Assembly (NCBI GenBank): GCA_003864495.1
Contig: ML133401.1
Coordinates: 4,207,189-4,271,188 of the forward strand
Source: Nemopilema nomurai
Lineage: Eukaryota > Cnidaria > Scyphozoa > Rhizostomeae > Rhizostomatidae
Length of the DNA: 64,000 nucleotides
Reading direction: 5' to 3'
Under the pieces are notes generated by a model. It had not been told where the DNA came from. It was given only the letters and a program-made list of their open reading frames with translations, and did not search any database. How positions within the stretch are numbered: the stretch's first letter is position 1; each line of letters opens with the position of its first letter. Both the position numbers and the translations under genes were made by a program. This document shows positions 20,966 through 34,437 of this stretch, one piece after another.

Positions 20966-21900
20966 TGATAGGAGAGTCTGAATCATGCTTCTTCAAAAGA
21001 TTGATACTTGCCTAACATACTAGAGGGCTAGAAGTTTAATTGTGATTTCTCCCAAATTCCTGTACTAAAAAGGTCCGTTTTTGCATGTACTTTGCTCACT
21101 CACATTCACTTTGAACTCAATAATTCTGCAAGCAGAGGCTTATCTTTCTTTGTTGCTTGTATATGATATAAATATGAGAGTTGCTTTCTAATATGGCCAA
21201 CGTAAGGTTATCTTCACCGATAAAATTCTTGTTCATTTTTCGTACAAAAAAGGATTCCAGATTATGGTTAATCAAAGTTGATTCGAACATGTGTTTATTT
21301 TGTTATTTTGTCTTGATACGTTTTATTATATTAAAAGACTGTACACAGAGCCATTCTAATTTTAATCGCGTTGTACTTTGGGTGAACGTTCGTAAGTTTA
21401 TATTTGCATGCTCTGATTGGTACACGAGCTTTCAAATAACATGCAAATGCAAAGAACTACAACAAAACTTGGTAATGTTCTCTTCTACCTTTACAACTAG
21501 AGTCTGTTAGTTACCAAAGAGTTCTTTCACTTACCAATGAAGATCAAAACCATTCGATTGTCAAACAGCAAAGTATGTAAATGGCAGCCTTGATATTGAG
21601 ATCCCAAGATTCGTCCGATTCCTGCTACCTTTCTCTCTGACTGAAGTGGACTGGCTAAGGCTACTTCTTTTATAGGCACGGATTTGATTGTGACGTCATC
21701 TGATTGGGTACCAGTTGTTTTCTGATTGGTTACTGTTGCTGCTACTGTGAAGTGGTGAGATCTGAAAATATGAAGAAATGACCCTTCTTGTTATGAGAAG
21801 GTTCCTGCGTCTTATAAATGTTTAATCAAGTTCGATTTACGATTAGAGAGGAGCATATCAGACGTAAAGCCGATCTTCCAACTGCAATTCGTTCGTAAAC
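20966..21900 (-). repeat. Right (inverted) arm of block C3
   Basis: Nearly the same as the C2 right arm. Together with the left arm at 18063-18880 it brackets the Gypsy/KDZ remnants. The plus-strand frame at 21181-21510 is part of this repeat and is not considered a gene. Confidence 0.8.
21530..21750 (-). promoter_or_regulatory. Inverted promoter module, C3 right arm
   Basis: On the minus strand: CRE at 21691-21698, TATAAAAG from 21674, Inr +1 at 21642 and a GTAAGT donor starting at 21534. Exon 108 nt; spacing 32. Confidence 0.6.
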
Positions 21901-21984
21901 TTGCGTCATTTCTTCTTCATATTAACAAAAATCACCATAATGATATAAAAGCACTGATGACGCTGGATGTCTAGCTTAGGGGTT

Positions 21985-22460
21985 TGATTATTTTCCCCAC
22001 GAGGAAAATTTTGTTTTGGCGGCCATTTTTATTGGTTGCAAAAGAAATCAGCTGCATTAATGAGCCCTTATAATTTGGTGAAAGGTAAGGGTATTGAATT
22101 ATATATATTATATATATCAATTAAGGGTATCAATTACTAAGAAAAGTAATTGAATGATATTTGGCACTGATTTTTAGCGTGTTAAATAGTTAGTTACCAT
22201 GAAATATTTCTTATCTTTCCTCTTCGGTTCGAATTTTGACAATTCGTTCGTTTATTGCGGCGTTTCAATGGTATTTAGTACCGAAGGCTGCTGCGGTGCG
22301 TTTCTTCCATCTTCAAATAGTGTCCGTAGCCCTTCTATTACAACCCGATAAAGTTGTTACCAACTATTTTGATTTGATTTGCTGTAGAGAAAACTTTGGA
22401 GATGACATTGTATATGTTACCCTATCTAAAGAGGTTAACTTTCTTGTGGCAGAGATGTGA
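21985..22460 (+). repeat. Conserved trailing segment D, copy in C3
   Basis: The longest version of the conserved frame lies here: 22236-22460, including YLVPKAAAVRFFHLQIV and DDIVYVTLSKEV, 74 codons from a non-ATG start. It has no signal peptide, membrane segment or motif that I recognise. It recurs with an identical product in C4 and in broken form in C1 and C2. It could be an exon of the parent transposon. A TATATATTATATATAT tract lies just upstream. Confidence 0.5.
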
Positions 22461-22824
22461 CTGAATAGACCTAAGATAAAATCAACAGTTGTTCACGTTT
22501 CAAAAAACGCTTTACGTTATTATAGTGAATTAGAATGAATGAATTAAATAAGCTTCTTTAGAAAGTATTTTGATCCATTAAACACTTGCTTTGATATATT
22601 GCTCAAAATTCATGAAAGTGCACCAAATTATCTGTCAGCAATACAATTACTTAAAAACCCCGCAATCTATCAACGAATCACCAAATTTTAACGCAAACAT
22701 TAAGATGAAAAGTATTTCAAGACCATTCACCACTTTGCACGTTAAAATCAGTGTGGACTTTCATTAGATAAGGCCCCACTTTTCACGAAATTTGAAGAGC
22801 TAAGTACTCGCGCAAAGATTCTCT
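22460..22824. other. AT-rich spacer, no gene seen
   Basis: Same spacer as after C2 and C4. Nothing recognised on either strand. Confidence 0.5.
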
Positions 22825-25800
22825 TTGCCACCAATAAAAATGCCGCAAAAACAAAGTAGGCCTCATTCTGACGGGACGAGATGGATATCTAGCACCTTCA
22901 GCGCTTCTCTATCATTGGATCACCCTTTCACAGCAACAGCAACCAATCTCAAAACAATTGGTGCCCAATCAGTTGACGTCACAATCAAATCTGTGCCTAA
23001 AAGAAGAAGCATTAGCGAACTCGATTCAGTCAGAGAAAATGGTTGAAGGAGTCGGACGAATCTTGGGATCTCAATATCAATTTTGCCCACTACATACTTT
23101 GATGTTTGACAATCGAATGGTTTTGATCTTCATTGGTAAGTAAAAGAACTCTTTAGTACCTAATAGATTGAGTTATGACGGTAGAAGAGAACATTACCAA
23201 GTTCTGTTGAAATTCTTTGCATTTGCATGTTAAATTGAACCTCATGTACCAATCAGAGCATGAAAGAGAAAAAAATTACTGGCGTGCATTCTAAAATACT
23301 ACAATATGACGAAAATAAGAGTGGCCTTTAGTTTCTATTTTTATATAATCAAAAAGATCTGGCCTAAATAAAAACAATAAACATTTAATCAAATCACTTT
23401 TTGTTAACATATATCTAGCATCCTTTATTGTTTTTATCCCGAAAAGTGAAAAAGAAACATCCATCCCTCATTGACCACAGCAGAAGTTTAAGCCTCATAA
23501 ATAGCATACATTTGAGCACCAGATATAGCGAAGTGTCTGCTTACAGAATTTTTTAATTACAATTTGAATATAATTGAGCAAATTCTTGGGGAAATGGCAA
23601 CCATTTTTTCTGTATAAAAGTGATAGAAATGTGGACTAAATCTGTACCACTCTGATATATTTGGCAAAAATAATCCTTTGATAAAGCATTATGTAGACTC
23701 TCTGATTATTACAAAATTTGAAATGAAAAGTAAGAGCCTAAAAATGACAAAGATTCCAGCCATAACAAGAATATGGTTTGACAATATATATTTTTGTAGT
23801 GCTAAATACTTTCAAGAAGTCAACCATGGTTTTAGAGAATAAAGGTTGGCTAAAAATGGCTGCAAGACCACCGCTGTCGTGAAGTTATATAGAGTGTATG
23901 GCGATATATATGGAGAAAGCACATCGTTTAACTAAATCAAAATGTAACCAACTGCGGTTGGAAGCTTGGCTTTGCGTCTGACTTGCCCCTGTCTTGTCTT
24001 AAGTCGATCATGACTAGACATTTGTAAGACACGGGTAAGTTCTCGCCACCGAGATGGATATTGCCATTTTCATCGTGTCAATACTCACCCCTCCAAGCAG
24101 CAGCAACAGCAACCAATCTCAAAACAAATTAGCAAACTCGATTCAGTCAGAGAAAGTGGTTGAAGGAGTCGGACGAATCTTGGGATCTCAATATCAATTT
24201 TGCCCACTACATACTTTGATGTTTGACAATCGAATGGTTTGATCTCCATTGGTAAGTGAAAGAATTCTTTAGTAACTAACAGACTGTAGTTGTGACGGTA
24301 GAAGAGAACATTACCAAAGTTCTGCTGAAGTTCTTTGCATTTGCATGTTAAATTCAACCTCATGTACCAATCAGTGCATGAAATAAACAATTTACTGGCG
24401 TGCATTCTAAAATACTACAATTTGATGAAAATGAGAGAGGCCTTTAATTTTTATTTTCATGTAATCAAAATGATCTGGCCTAAATAAAAACAATAAACTT
24501 TTAATCGAATCACTTTTTGTTAACATATATCTAGCATCCTTTATTGTTTTCATCCCGAAAAGTGAAAAAACAATATCCATCCCTCATTGACCACAGCAGA
24601 AGTTTAAGCCTCATAAATAGCATACATTTGAGCACCAGATATAGCGAAGTGTCTTCCTACAGAATTTTTTAATTACAATTTGAATATAATTGAGCAAATT
24701 CTTGGAGAAATGGCAACCATTTTTGCTATATAAAAGTGACAGAAATGTGGACTAAATCTGTACCACTCTGATATATTTGGCAAAAATAATCCTTTGATAA
24801 AGCATTATATAGACTCTCTGATTATTACAAAATTTGAAATGAAAAGTAAGCGCCTAAAAATGACAAAGATTCCAGCCATAACAAGAATATGGTTTGACAA
24901 TATATATTTTTGTAGTGCTAAATATTTTCATGAAGTTAACCATGGTTTTAGAGAATAAAGGTTGGCTAAAAATGGCTGCAAGACCAGCGCTGTTGTGAAG
25001 TTATATAGAGTGTATGGCGATATATATGGAGAAAGCACATCGTTTAACTAAATCAAAATGTAACCAACTGCGGTTGGAAGCTTGGCTTTGCGTCTGACTT
25101 GCCCCTGTCTTGTCTTAAGTCGAACATGACTAGACATTTGTAAGACACGGGTATGTTCTCGCCACCGAGATGGATATTGCCATTTTCATCGTGTCAATAC
25201 TCACCCCTCCAAGCAGCAGCAACAGCAACCAATCTCAAAACAATTGGCGTCCAATTAGTTGACGTCACAATCAAATCCGTGCCTATAAAAGAAGCAGCAT
25301 TAGCAAACTCGATTCAGTCAGAGAAAGTGGTTGAAGAGTCGGACGAATCTTGGGATCTCAATATCAATTTTGCCCACTACATACTTTGATGTTTGACAAT
25401 CGAATGGTTTGATCTCCATTGGTAAGTGAAAGAAATCTTTAGTAACTAACATACTGTAGTTGTGACGGTAGACAAAAGTTCTGCTGAAGTTCTTTGCATT
25501 TGCATGTTAAATTCAACCTCATGTACCAATCAGTGCATGAAATAAAAAATTTACTGGCGTGCATTCTAAAATACTACAATTTGATGAAAATGAGAGAGGC
25601 CTTTAATTTTTATTTTCATGTAATCAAAATGATCTGGCCTAAATAAAAACAATAAACTTTTAATCGAATCACTTTTTGTTAACATATATCTAGCATCCTT
25701 TATTGTTTTCATCCCAAAAGTGAAAAAAGAAACATCCATTCCTCATTGACCACAGCAGAAGTTTAAGCCTCATAAATAGCATACATTTGAGCACCAGATA

Positions 25801-28800
25801 TAGCGAAGTGTCTACCTACAGAATTTTTTAATTACAATTTGAATATAATTGAGCAAATTCTTGGAGAAATGGCAACCATTTTTGCTATATAAAAGTGACA
25901 GAAACTGGACTAAATCTGTACCACTCTGATATATTTGGCAAAAATAATCCTTTGATAAAGCATTATATAGACTCTCTGATTATTACAAAATTTGAAATGA
26001 AAAGTAAGCGCCTAAAAATGACAAAGATTCCAGCCATAACAAGAATATGGTTTGACAATATATATTTTTGTAGTGCTAAATATTTTCATGAAGTTAACCA
26101 TGGTTTTAGAGAATAAAGGTTGGTTAAAAATGGCTGCAAGACCAGCGCTGTTGTGAAGTTATATAGAGTGTATGGCGATATATATGGAGAAAGCACATCG
26201 TTTAACTAAATCAAAATGTAACCAACTGCGGTTGGAAGCTTGGCTTTGCGTCTGACTTGCCCCTGTCTTGTCTTAAGTCGAACATGACTAGACATTTGTA
26301 AGACACGGGTATGTTCTCGCCACCGAGATGGATATTGCCATTTTCATCGTGTCAATACTCACCCCTCCAAGCAGCAGCAACAGCAACCAATCTCAAAACA
26401 ATTGGCGTCCAATTAGTTGACGTCACAATCAAATCCGTGCCTATAAAAGAAGCAGCATTAGCAAAACTCGATTCAGTCAGAGAAAGTGGTTGAAGGAGTC
26501 GGACGAATCTTGGGATCTCAATATCAATTTTTGCCACCAACATACTTTGATGTTTGACAATCGAATGGTTTGATCTCCATTGGTAAGTGAAAGAAATCTT
26601 TAGTAACTAACATACTGTTTGTGACGGTAGACAAAAGTTCTGAAGAATTCTTTGCATTTGCATGTTAAATTCAACCTCATGTACCAATCAGTGCATGAAA
26701 TAAAAATTTACTGGCGTGCATTCTAAATACTACAATTTGATGAAAATGAGAGAGGCCTTTAATTTTTATTTTCATGTAATCAAAATGATCTGGCCTAATA
26801 AAACAATAAACTTTTAATCGAATCACTTTTTGTTAACATATATCTAGCATCCTTTATTGTTTTCATCCCAAAAAGTGAAAAAGAAACATCCATTCCTCAT
26901 TGACCACAGCAGAAGTTTAAGCCTCATAAATAGCATACATTTGAGCACCAGATATAGCGAAGTGTCTACCTACAGAATTTTTTTAATTACAATTTGAATA
27001 TAATTGAGCAAATTCTTGGAGAAATGGCAACCATTTTTTGCTATAAAAGTGACAGAAATGTGGACTAAATCTGTACCACTCTGATATATTTGGCAAAAAA
27101 ATCCTTTGATAAAGCATTATATAGACTCTCTGATTATTACAAAATTTGAAATGAAAAGTAAGCGCCTAAAATGACAAAGATTCCAGCCATAACAAGAATA
27201 TGGTTTGACAATATATATTTTTGTAGTGCTAAATATTTTCATGAAGTTAACCATGGTTTTAGAGAATAAAGGTTGGTTAAAAATGGCTGCAAGACCAGCG
27301 CTGTTGTGAAGTTATATAGAGTGTATGGCGATATATATGGAGAAAGCACATCGTTTAACTAAATCAAAATGTAACCAACTGCGGTTGGAAGCTTGGCGTT
27401 GCGTCTGACTTGCCCTGTCTTGTCTTAAGTCGAACATGACTAGACATTTGTAAGACACGGGTATGTTATCGCCACCGAGATGGATATTGCCATTTTCATC
27501 GTGTCAATACTCACCCCTCCAAGCAGCAGCAACAGCAACCAATCTCAAAACAATTGGCGTCCAATTAGTTGACGTCACAATCAAATCCGTGCCTATAAAA
27601 GAAGCAGCATTAGCAAACTCGATTCAGTCAGAGAAAGTGGTTGAAGGAGTCGGACGAATCTTGGGATCTCAATATCAATTTTGCCCACATACTTTGATGT
27701 TTGACAATCGAATGGTTTGATCTCCATTGGTAAGTGAAAGAAATCTTTAGTAACTAACAGACTGTAGTTGTGACGGTAGAACAAAAGTTCTGCTGAAGTT
27801 CTTTGCATTTGCATGTTCAATTCAACCTCATGTACCAATCAGTGCATGAAATAAAAAATTTACTGGCGTGCATTCTAAAATACTACAATTTGATGAAAAT
27901 GAGAGAGGCCTTTAATTTTTATTTTCATGTAATCAAAATGATCTGGCCTAAATAAAAACAATAAACATTTAATCGAATCACTTTTTGTTAACATATATCT
28001 AGCATCCTTTATTGTTTTCATCCCGAAAAGTGAAAAAGAAACATCCATCCCTCATTGACCACAGCAGAAGTTTAAGCCTCATAAATAGCATACATTTGAG
28101 CACCAGATATAGCGAAGTGTCTGCCTACAGAATTTTTTAATTACAATTTGAATATAATTGAGCAAATTCTTGGAGAAATGGCAACCATTTTTGCTATATA
28201 AAAGTGACAGAAATCTGGACTAAATCTGTACCACTCTGATATATTTGGCAAAAATAATCCTTTGATAAAGCATTATATAGACTCTCTGATTATTACAAAA
28301 TTTGAAATGAAAAGTAAGCGCCTAAAAATGACAAAGATTCCAGCCATAACAAGAATATGGTTTGACAATATATATTTTGTAGTGCTAAATATTTTCATGA
28401 AGTTAACCATGGTTTTAGAGAATAAAGGTTGGCTAAAAATGGCTGCAAGACCAGCGCTGTCGTGAAGTTATATAGAGTGTATGGCGATATATATGGAGAA
28501 AGCACATCGTTTAACTAAATCAAAATGTAACCAACTGCGGTTGGAAGCTTGGCTTTGCGTCTGACTTGCCCCTGTCTTGTCTTAAGTCGAACATGACTAG
28601 ACATTTGTAAGACACGGGTATGTTCTCGCCACCGAGATGGATATTGCCATTTTCATCGTGTCAATACTCACCCCTCCAAGCAGCAGCAACAGCAACCAAT
28701 CTCAAAACAATTGGCGTCCAATTAGTTGACGTCACAATCAAATCCGTGCCTATAAAAGAAGCAGCATTAGCAAACTCGATTCAGTCAGAGAAAGTGGTTG

Positions 28801-31800
28801 AAGGAGTCGGACGAATCTTGGGATCTCAATATCAATTTTGCCCACTACATACTTTGATGTTTGACAATCGAATGGTTTGATCTCCATTGGTAAGTGAAAG
28901 AAATCTTTAGTAACTAACAGACTGTAGTTGTGACGGTAGACCAAAGTTCTGCTGAAGTTCTTTGCATTTGCATGTTAAATTCAACCTCATGTACCAATCA
29001 GTGCATGAAATAAAAAATTTACTGGCGTGCATTCTAAAATACTACAATTTGATGAAAATGAGAGAGGCCTTTAATTTTTATTTTCATGTAATCAAAATGA
29101 TCTGGCCTAAATAAAAACAATAAACATTTAATCGAATCACTTTTTGTTAACATATATCTAGCATCCTTTATTGTTTTCATCCCGAAAAGTGAAAAAGAAA
29201 CATCCATCCCTCATTGACCACAGCAGAAGTTTAAGCCTCATAAATAGCATACATTTGAGCACCAGATATAGCGAAGTGTCTGCCTACAGAATTTTTTAAT
29301 TACAATTTGAATATAATTGAGCAAATTCTTGGAGAAATGGCAACCATTTTTGCTATATAAAAGTGACAGAAATCTGGACTAAATCTGTACCACTCTGATA
29401 TATTTGGCAAAAATAATCCTTTGATAAAGCATTATATAGACTCTCTGATTATTACAAAATTTGAAATGAAAAGTAAGCGCCTAAAAATGACAAAGATTCC
29501 AGCCATAACAAGAATATGGTTTGACAATATATATTTTTGTAGTGCTAAATATTTTCATGAAGTTAACCATGGTTTTAGAGAATAAAGGTTGGCTAAAAAT
29601 GGCTGCAAGACCAGCGCTGTCGTGAAGTTATATAGAGTGTATGGCGATATATATGGAGAAAGCACATCGTTTAACTAAATCAAAATGTAACCAACTGCGG
29701 TTGGAAGCTTGGCTTTGCGTCTGACTTGCCCCTGTCTTGTCTTAAGTCGAACATGACTAGACATTTGTAAGACACGGGTATGTTCTCGCCACCGAGATGG
29801 ATATTGCCATTTTCATCGTGTCAATACTCACCCCTCCAAGCAGCAGCAACAGCAACCAATCTCAAAACAATTGGCGTCCAATTAGTTGACGTCACAATCA
29901 AATCCGTGCCTATAAAAGAAGCAGCATTAGCAAACTCGATTCAGTCAGAGAAAGTGGTTGAAGGAGTCGGACGAATCTTGGGATCTCAATATCAATTTTG
30001 CCCACTACATACTTTGATGTTTGACAATCGAATGGTTTGATCTCCATTGGTAAGTGAAAGAAATCTTTAGTAACTAACAGACTGTAGTTGTGACGGTAGA
30101 AGAGAACATTACCAAAGTTCTGCTGAAGTTCTTTGCATTTGCATGTTAAATTCAACCTCATGTACCAATCAGTGCATGAAATAAAAAATTTACTGGCGTG
30201 CATTCTAAAATACTACAATTTGATGAAAATGAGAGAGGCCTTTAATTTTTATTTTCATGTAATCAAAATGATCTGGCCTAAATAAAAACAATAAACATTT
30301 AATCGAATCACTTTTTGTTAACATATATCTAGCATCCTTTATTGTTTTCATCCCGAAAAGTGAAAAAGAAACATCCATCCCTCATTGACCACAGCAGAAG
30401 TTTAAGCCTCATAAATAGCATACATTTGAGCACCAGATATAGCGAAGTGTCTGCCTACAGAATTTTTTAATTACAATTTGAATATAATTGAGCAAATTCT
30501 TGGAGAAATGGCAACCATTTTTGCTATATAAAAGTGACAGAAATCTGGACTAAATCTGTACCACTCTGATATATTTGGCAAAAATAATCCTTTGATAAAG
30601 CATTATATAGACTCTCTGATTATTACAAAATTTGAAATGAAAAGTAAGCGCCTAAAAATGACAAAGATTCCAGCCATAACAAGAATATGGTTTGACAATA
30701 TATATTTTTGTAGTGCTAAATATTTTCATGAAGTTAACCATGGTTTTAGAGAATAAAGGTTGGCTAAAAATGGCTGCAAGACCAGCGCTGTCGTGAAGTT
30801 ATATAGAGTGTATGGCGATATATATGGAGAAAGCACATCGTTTAACTAAATCAAAATGTAACCAACTGCGGTTGGAAGCTTGGCTTTGCGTCTGACTTGC
30901 CCCTGTCTTGTCTTAAGTCGAACATGACTAGACATTTGTAAGACACGGGTATGTTCTCGCCACCGAGATGGATATTGCCATTTTCATCGTGTCAATACTC
31001 ACCCCTCCAAGCAGCAGCAACAGCAACCAATCTCAAAACAATTGGCGTCCAATTAGTTGACGTCACAATCAAATCCGTGCCTATAAAAGAAGCAGCATTA
31101 GCAAACTCGATTCAGTCAGAGAAAGTGGTTGAAGGAGTCGGACGAATCTTGGGATCTCAATATCAATTTTGCCCACTACATACTTTGATGTTTGACAATC
31201 GAATGGTTTGATCTCCATTGGTAAGTGAAAGAAATCTTTAGTAACTAACAGACTGTAGTTGTGACGGTAGAAGAGAACATTACCAAAGTTCTGCTGAAGT
31301 TCTTTGCATTTGCATGTTAAATTCAACCTCATGTACCAATCAGTGCATGAAATAAAAAATTTACTGGCGTGCATTCTAAAATACTACAATTTGATGAAAA
31401 TGAGAGAGGCCTTTAATTTTTATTTTCATGTAATCAAAATGATCTGGCCTAAATAAAAACAATAAACATTTAATCGAATCACTTTTTGTTAACATATATC
31501 TAGCATCCTTTATTGTTTTCATCCCGAAAAGTGAAAAAGAAACATCCATCCCTCATTGACCACAGCAGAAGTTTAAGCCTCATAAATAGCATACATTTGA
31601 GCACCAGATATAGCGAAGTGTCTGCCTACAGAATTTTTTAATTACAATTTGAATATAATTGAGCAAATTCTTGGAGAAATGGCAACCATTTTTGCTATAT
31701 AAAAGTGACAGAAATGGACTAAATCTGTACCACTCTGATATATTTGGCAAAAATAATCCTTTGATAAAGCATTATATAGACTCTCTGATTATTACAAAAT

Positions 31801-33600
31801 TTGAAATGAAAAGTAAGCGCCTAAAAATGACAAAGATTCCAGCCATAACAAGAATATGGTTTGACAATATATATTTTTGTAGTGCTAAATATTTTCATGA
31901 AGTTAACCATGGTTTTAGAGAATAAAGGTTGGCTAAAAATGGCTGCAAGACCAGCGCTGTCGTGAAGTTATATAGAGTGTATGGCGATATATATGGAGAA
32001 AGCACATCGTTTAACTAAATCAAAATGTAACCAACTGCGGTTGGAAGCTTGGCTTTGCGTCTGACTTGCCCCTGTCTTGTCTTAAGTCGAACATGACTAG
32101 ACATTTGTAAGACACGGGTATGTTCTCGCCACCGAGATGGATATTGCCATTTTCATCGTGTCAATACTCACCCCTCCAAGCAGCAGCAACAGCAACCAAT
32201 CTCAAAACAATTGGCGTCCAATTAGTTGACGTCACAATCAAATCCGTGCCTATAAAAGAAGCAGCATTAGCAAACTCGATTCAGTCAGAGAAAGTGGTTG
32301 AAGGAGTCGGACGAATCTTGGGATCTCAATATCAATTTTGCCCACTACATACTTTGATGTTTGACAATCGAATGGTTTGATCTCCATTGGTAAGTGAAAG
32401 AAATCTTTAGTAACTAACAGACTGTAGTTGTGACGGTAGAAGAGAACATTACCAAAGTTCTGCTGAAGTTCTTTGCATTTGCATGTTAAATTCAACCTCA
32501 TGTACCAATCAGTGCATGAAATAAAAAATTTACTGGCGTGCATTCTAAAATACTACAATTTGATGAAAATGAGAGAGGCCTTTAATTTTTATTTTCATGT
32601 AATCAAAATGATCTGGCCTAAATAAAAACAATAAACATTTAATCGAATCACTTTTTGTTAACATATATCTAGCATCCTTTATTGTTTTCATCCCGAAAAG
32701 TGAAAAAGAAACATCCATCCCTCATTGACCACAGCAGAAGTTTAAGCCTCATAAATAGCATACATTTGAGCACCAGATATAGCGAAGTGTCTGCCTACAG
32801 AATTTTTTAATTACAATTTGAATATAATTGAGCAAATTCTTGGAGAAATGGCAACCATTTTTGCTATATAAAAGTGACAGAAATCTGGACTAAATCTGTA
32901 CCACTCTGATATATTTGGCAAAAATAATCCTTTGATAAAGCATATAGACTCTCTGATTATTACAAAATTTGAAATGAAAAGTAAGCGCCTAAAAATGACA
33001 AAGATTCCAGCCATAACAAGAATATGGTTTGACAATATATATTTTTGTAGTGCTAAATATTTTCATGAAGTTAACCATGGTTTTAGAGAATAAAGGTTGG
33101 CTAAAAATGGCTGCAAGACCAGCGCTGTCGTGAAGTTATATAGAGTGTATGGCGATATATATGGAGAAAGCACATCGTTTAACTAAATCAAAATGTAACC
33201 AACTGCGGTTGGAAGCTTGGCTTTGCGTCTGACTTGCCCCTGTCTTGTCTTAAGTCGAACATGAGTAGACATTTGTAAGACACGGGTATGTTCTCGCCAC
33301 CGAGATGGATATTGCCATTTTCATTGTGTCAATACTCACCCCTCCAAGCAGCAGCAACAGCAACCAATCTCAAAACAATTGGCGTCCAATTAGTTGACGT
33401 CACAATCAAATCCGTGCCTATAAAAGAAGCAGCATTAGCAAACTCGATTCAGTCAGAGAAAGTGGTTGAAGGAGTCGGACGAATCTTGGGATCTCAATAT
33501 CAATTTTGCCCACTACATACTTTGATGTTTGACAATCAAATGGTTTGATCTCCATTGGTAAGTGAAAGAAATCTTTAGTAACTAATAGACTGTAGTTTTG
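22825..33600 (+). repeat. Satellite array II, about 1.16-kb monomers
   Basis: CREs start at 22974, 25260, 26418, 27570, 28727, 29887, 31058, 32227 and 33395. The monomer at about 24.1 kb lacks CRE and TATA. The first monomer (22825-23150) is of the block type with an open first exon (MFDNRMVLIFI). Monomers at 25.4-27.8 kb carry many single-base indels; those at 29-33 kb are almost identical to each other. No gene. Confidence 0.96.
31027..31226 (+). promoter_or_regulatory. Representative satellite promoter module
   Basis: CCAAT 31027-31031, inverted ATTGG 31041-31045, CCAAT 31049-31053, CRE 31058-31065, TATAAAAG 31082-31089, Inr TCAGTC with +1 at 31114, GGACG at +27 to +31 (31140-31144) and a GTAAGT donor at 31221. 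The exon is 107 nt. It contains ATGTTTGACAATCG, but here the frame closes at once (MFDNRMV-stop). The same layout holds in nearly every monomer. Confidence 0.6.
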
Positions 33601-34100
33601 ACGGTAGAAGAGAATATTGCACAATATATGTCTAGACATTTAGTGCTAAATAGAATCTCGCGTATCAATTAGAGAATGAAAATCAAAACTTACGAACGTA
33701 CATCCAAAGTAATCATAACGTTAGAAAGATAAAAATTGCTTTGTCTTATCTTGCAATATTATAAAACATATCCAGATAAAAAATTCAAAAATAAACGTAC
33801 GTGTGAATCTGATATTAAGTATATTGAGCATCCTCTCTTCTTTTTTGTTGAAATAGTAAAGAAAGAATACTTTTAGTTAAAGCATCTTACATTCACAATA
33901 TTAGAAAGCAATTCCCATAATTTCAATATGTAGAGTATTCCCATACAACAAATTTAGAGAAATTTCCGTCTGCAGAACTTTTAAATTCAAAGTGAATACA
34001 AATGAGCGATATATTGAGGAAGGACCGTCCTTTCTTGTTATGCGAAATTTAGGGAAATCAGCAATAAACCTCGAATCATCTGAATGAAGAAAAGGTCATT
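33288..34100 (+). repeat. Left (forward) arm of block C4
   Basis: Same as the C3 left arm, 15,225 bases away, but its exon is of the closed satellite type and its donor side reads gaaagaaatc. C3 has the open type, so a crossover or conversion boundary lies near 33540-33600. Confidence 0.8.
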
Positions 34101-34437
34101 GATATATTCATATGATGCTGCGTATTTCCATTATTATGATACAAAAAACCGGTTTTGATTTGAAGTAGACAAGGATAATTGTTTTTTTAATGCCATCATT
34201 CATTCACCCTATAGAAACTGCTACAAAGTTGTTCGCATTGAACAGAAAATTTCTACACATGAAATTTTTAAATTGACTCGAAAAGAAACTAAAGATAAAT
34301 AATATCGAAAAGCGATTCCCATACAATATGTAGAGTTTTCCATACTCGTTCCCATTCAAATAATTGTCTAAAAATGACACAAAAGAGAAGGTCATTGACA
34401 CATTCATATGATGCTGCGTTTTTCCATTATTATGCGT

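Noticed and set aside
30951..31211. Sense frame of 86 codons repeated in each monomer (starting MFSPPRW)
   Set aside because: It reads through the CCAAT, CRE and TATA elements before reaching the exon, so it would not be wholly transcribed from the predicted start. It is truncated by small indels in several monomers. Only the last few codons after the exon ATG were considered.
31114..31226. Spliced-leader RNA gene array
   Set aside because: Exon plus GTAAGT repeated in tandem suggested it, but the exon is about 108 nt, no Sm-site-like RATTTTTGR with flanking hairpins was found after the donor, and the TATA-Inr layout fits an mRNA promoter better.
31081..31374. Antisense frame of up to 97 codons repeated in most monomers (starting MHASKFF)
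   Set aside because: It spans the exon, Inr and promoter region backwards, its length changes with each indel, and it has a Leu run made by the GCAGCAGC-type tract. It repeats because the DNA repeats.
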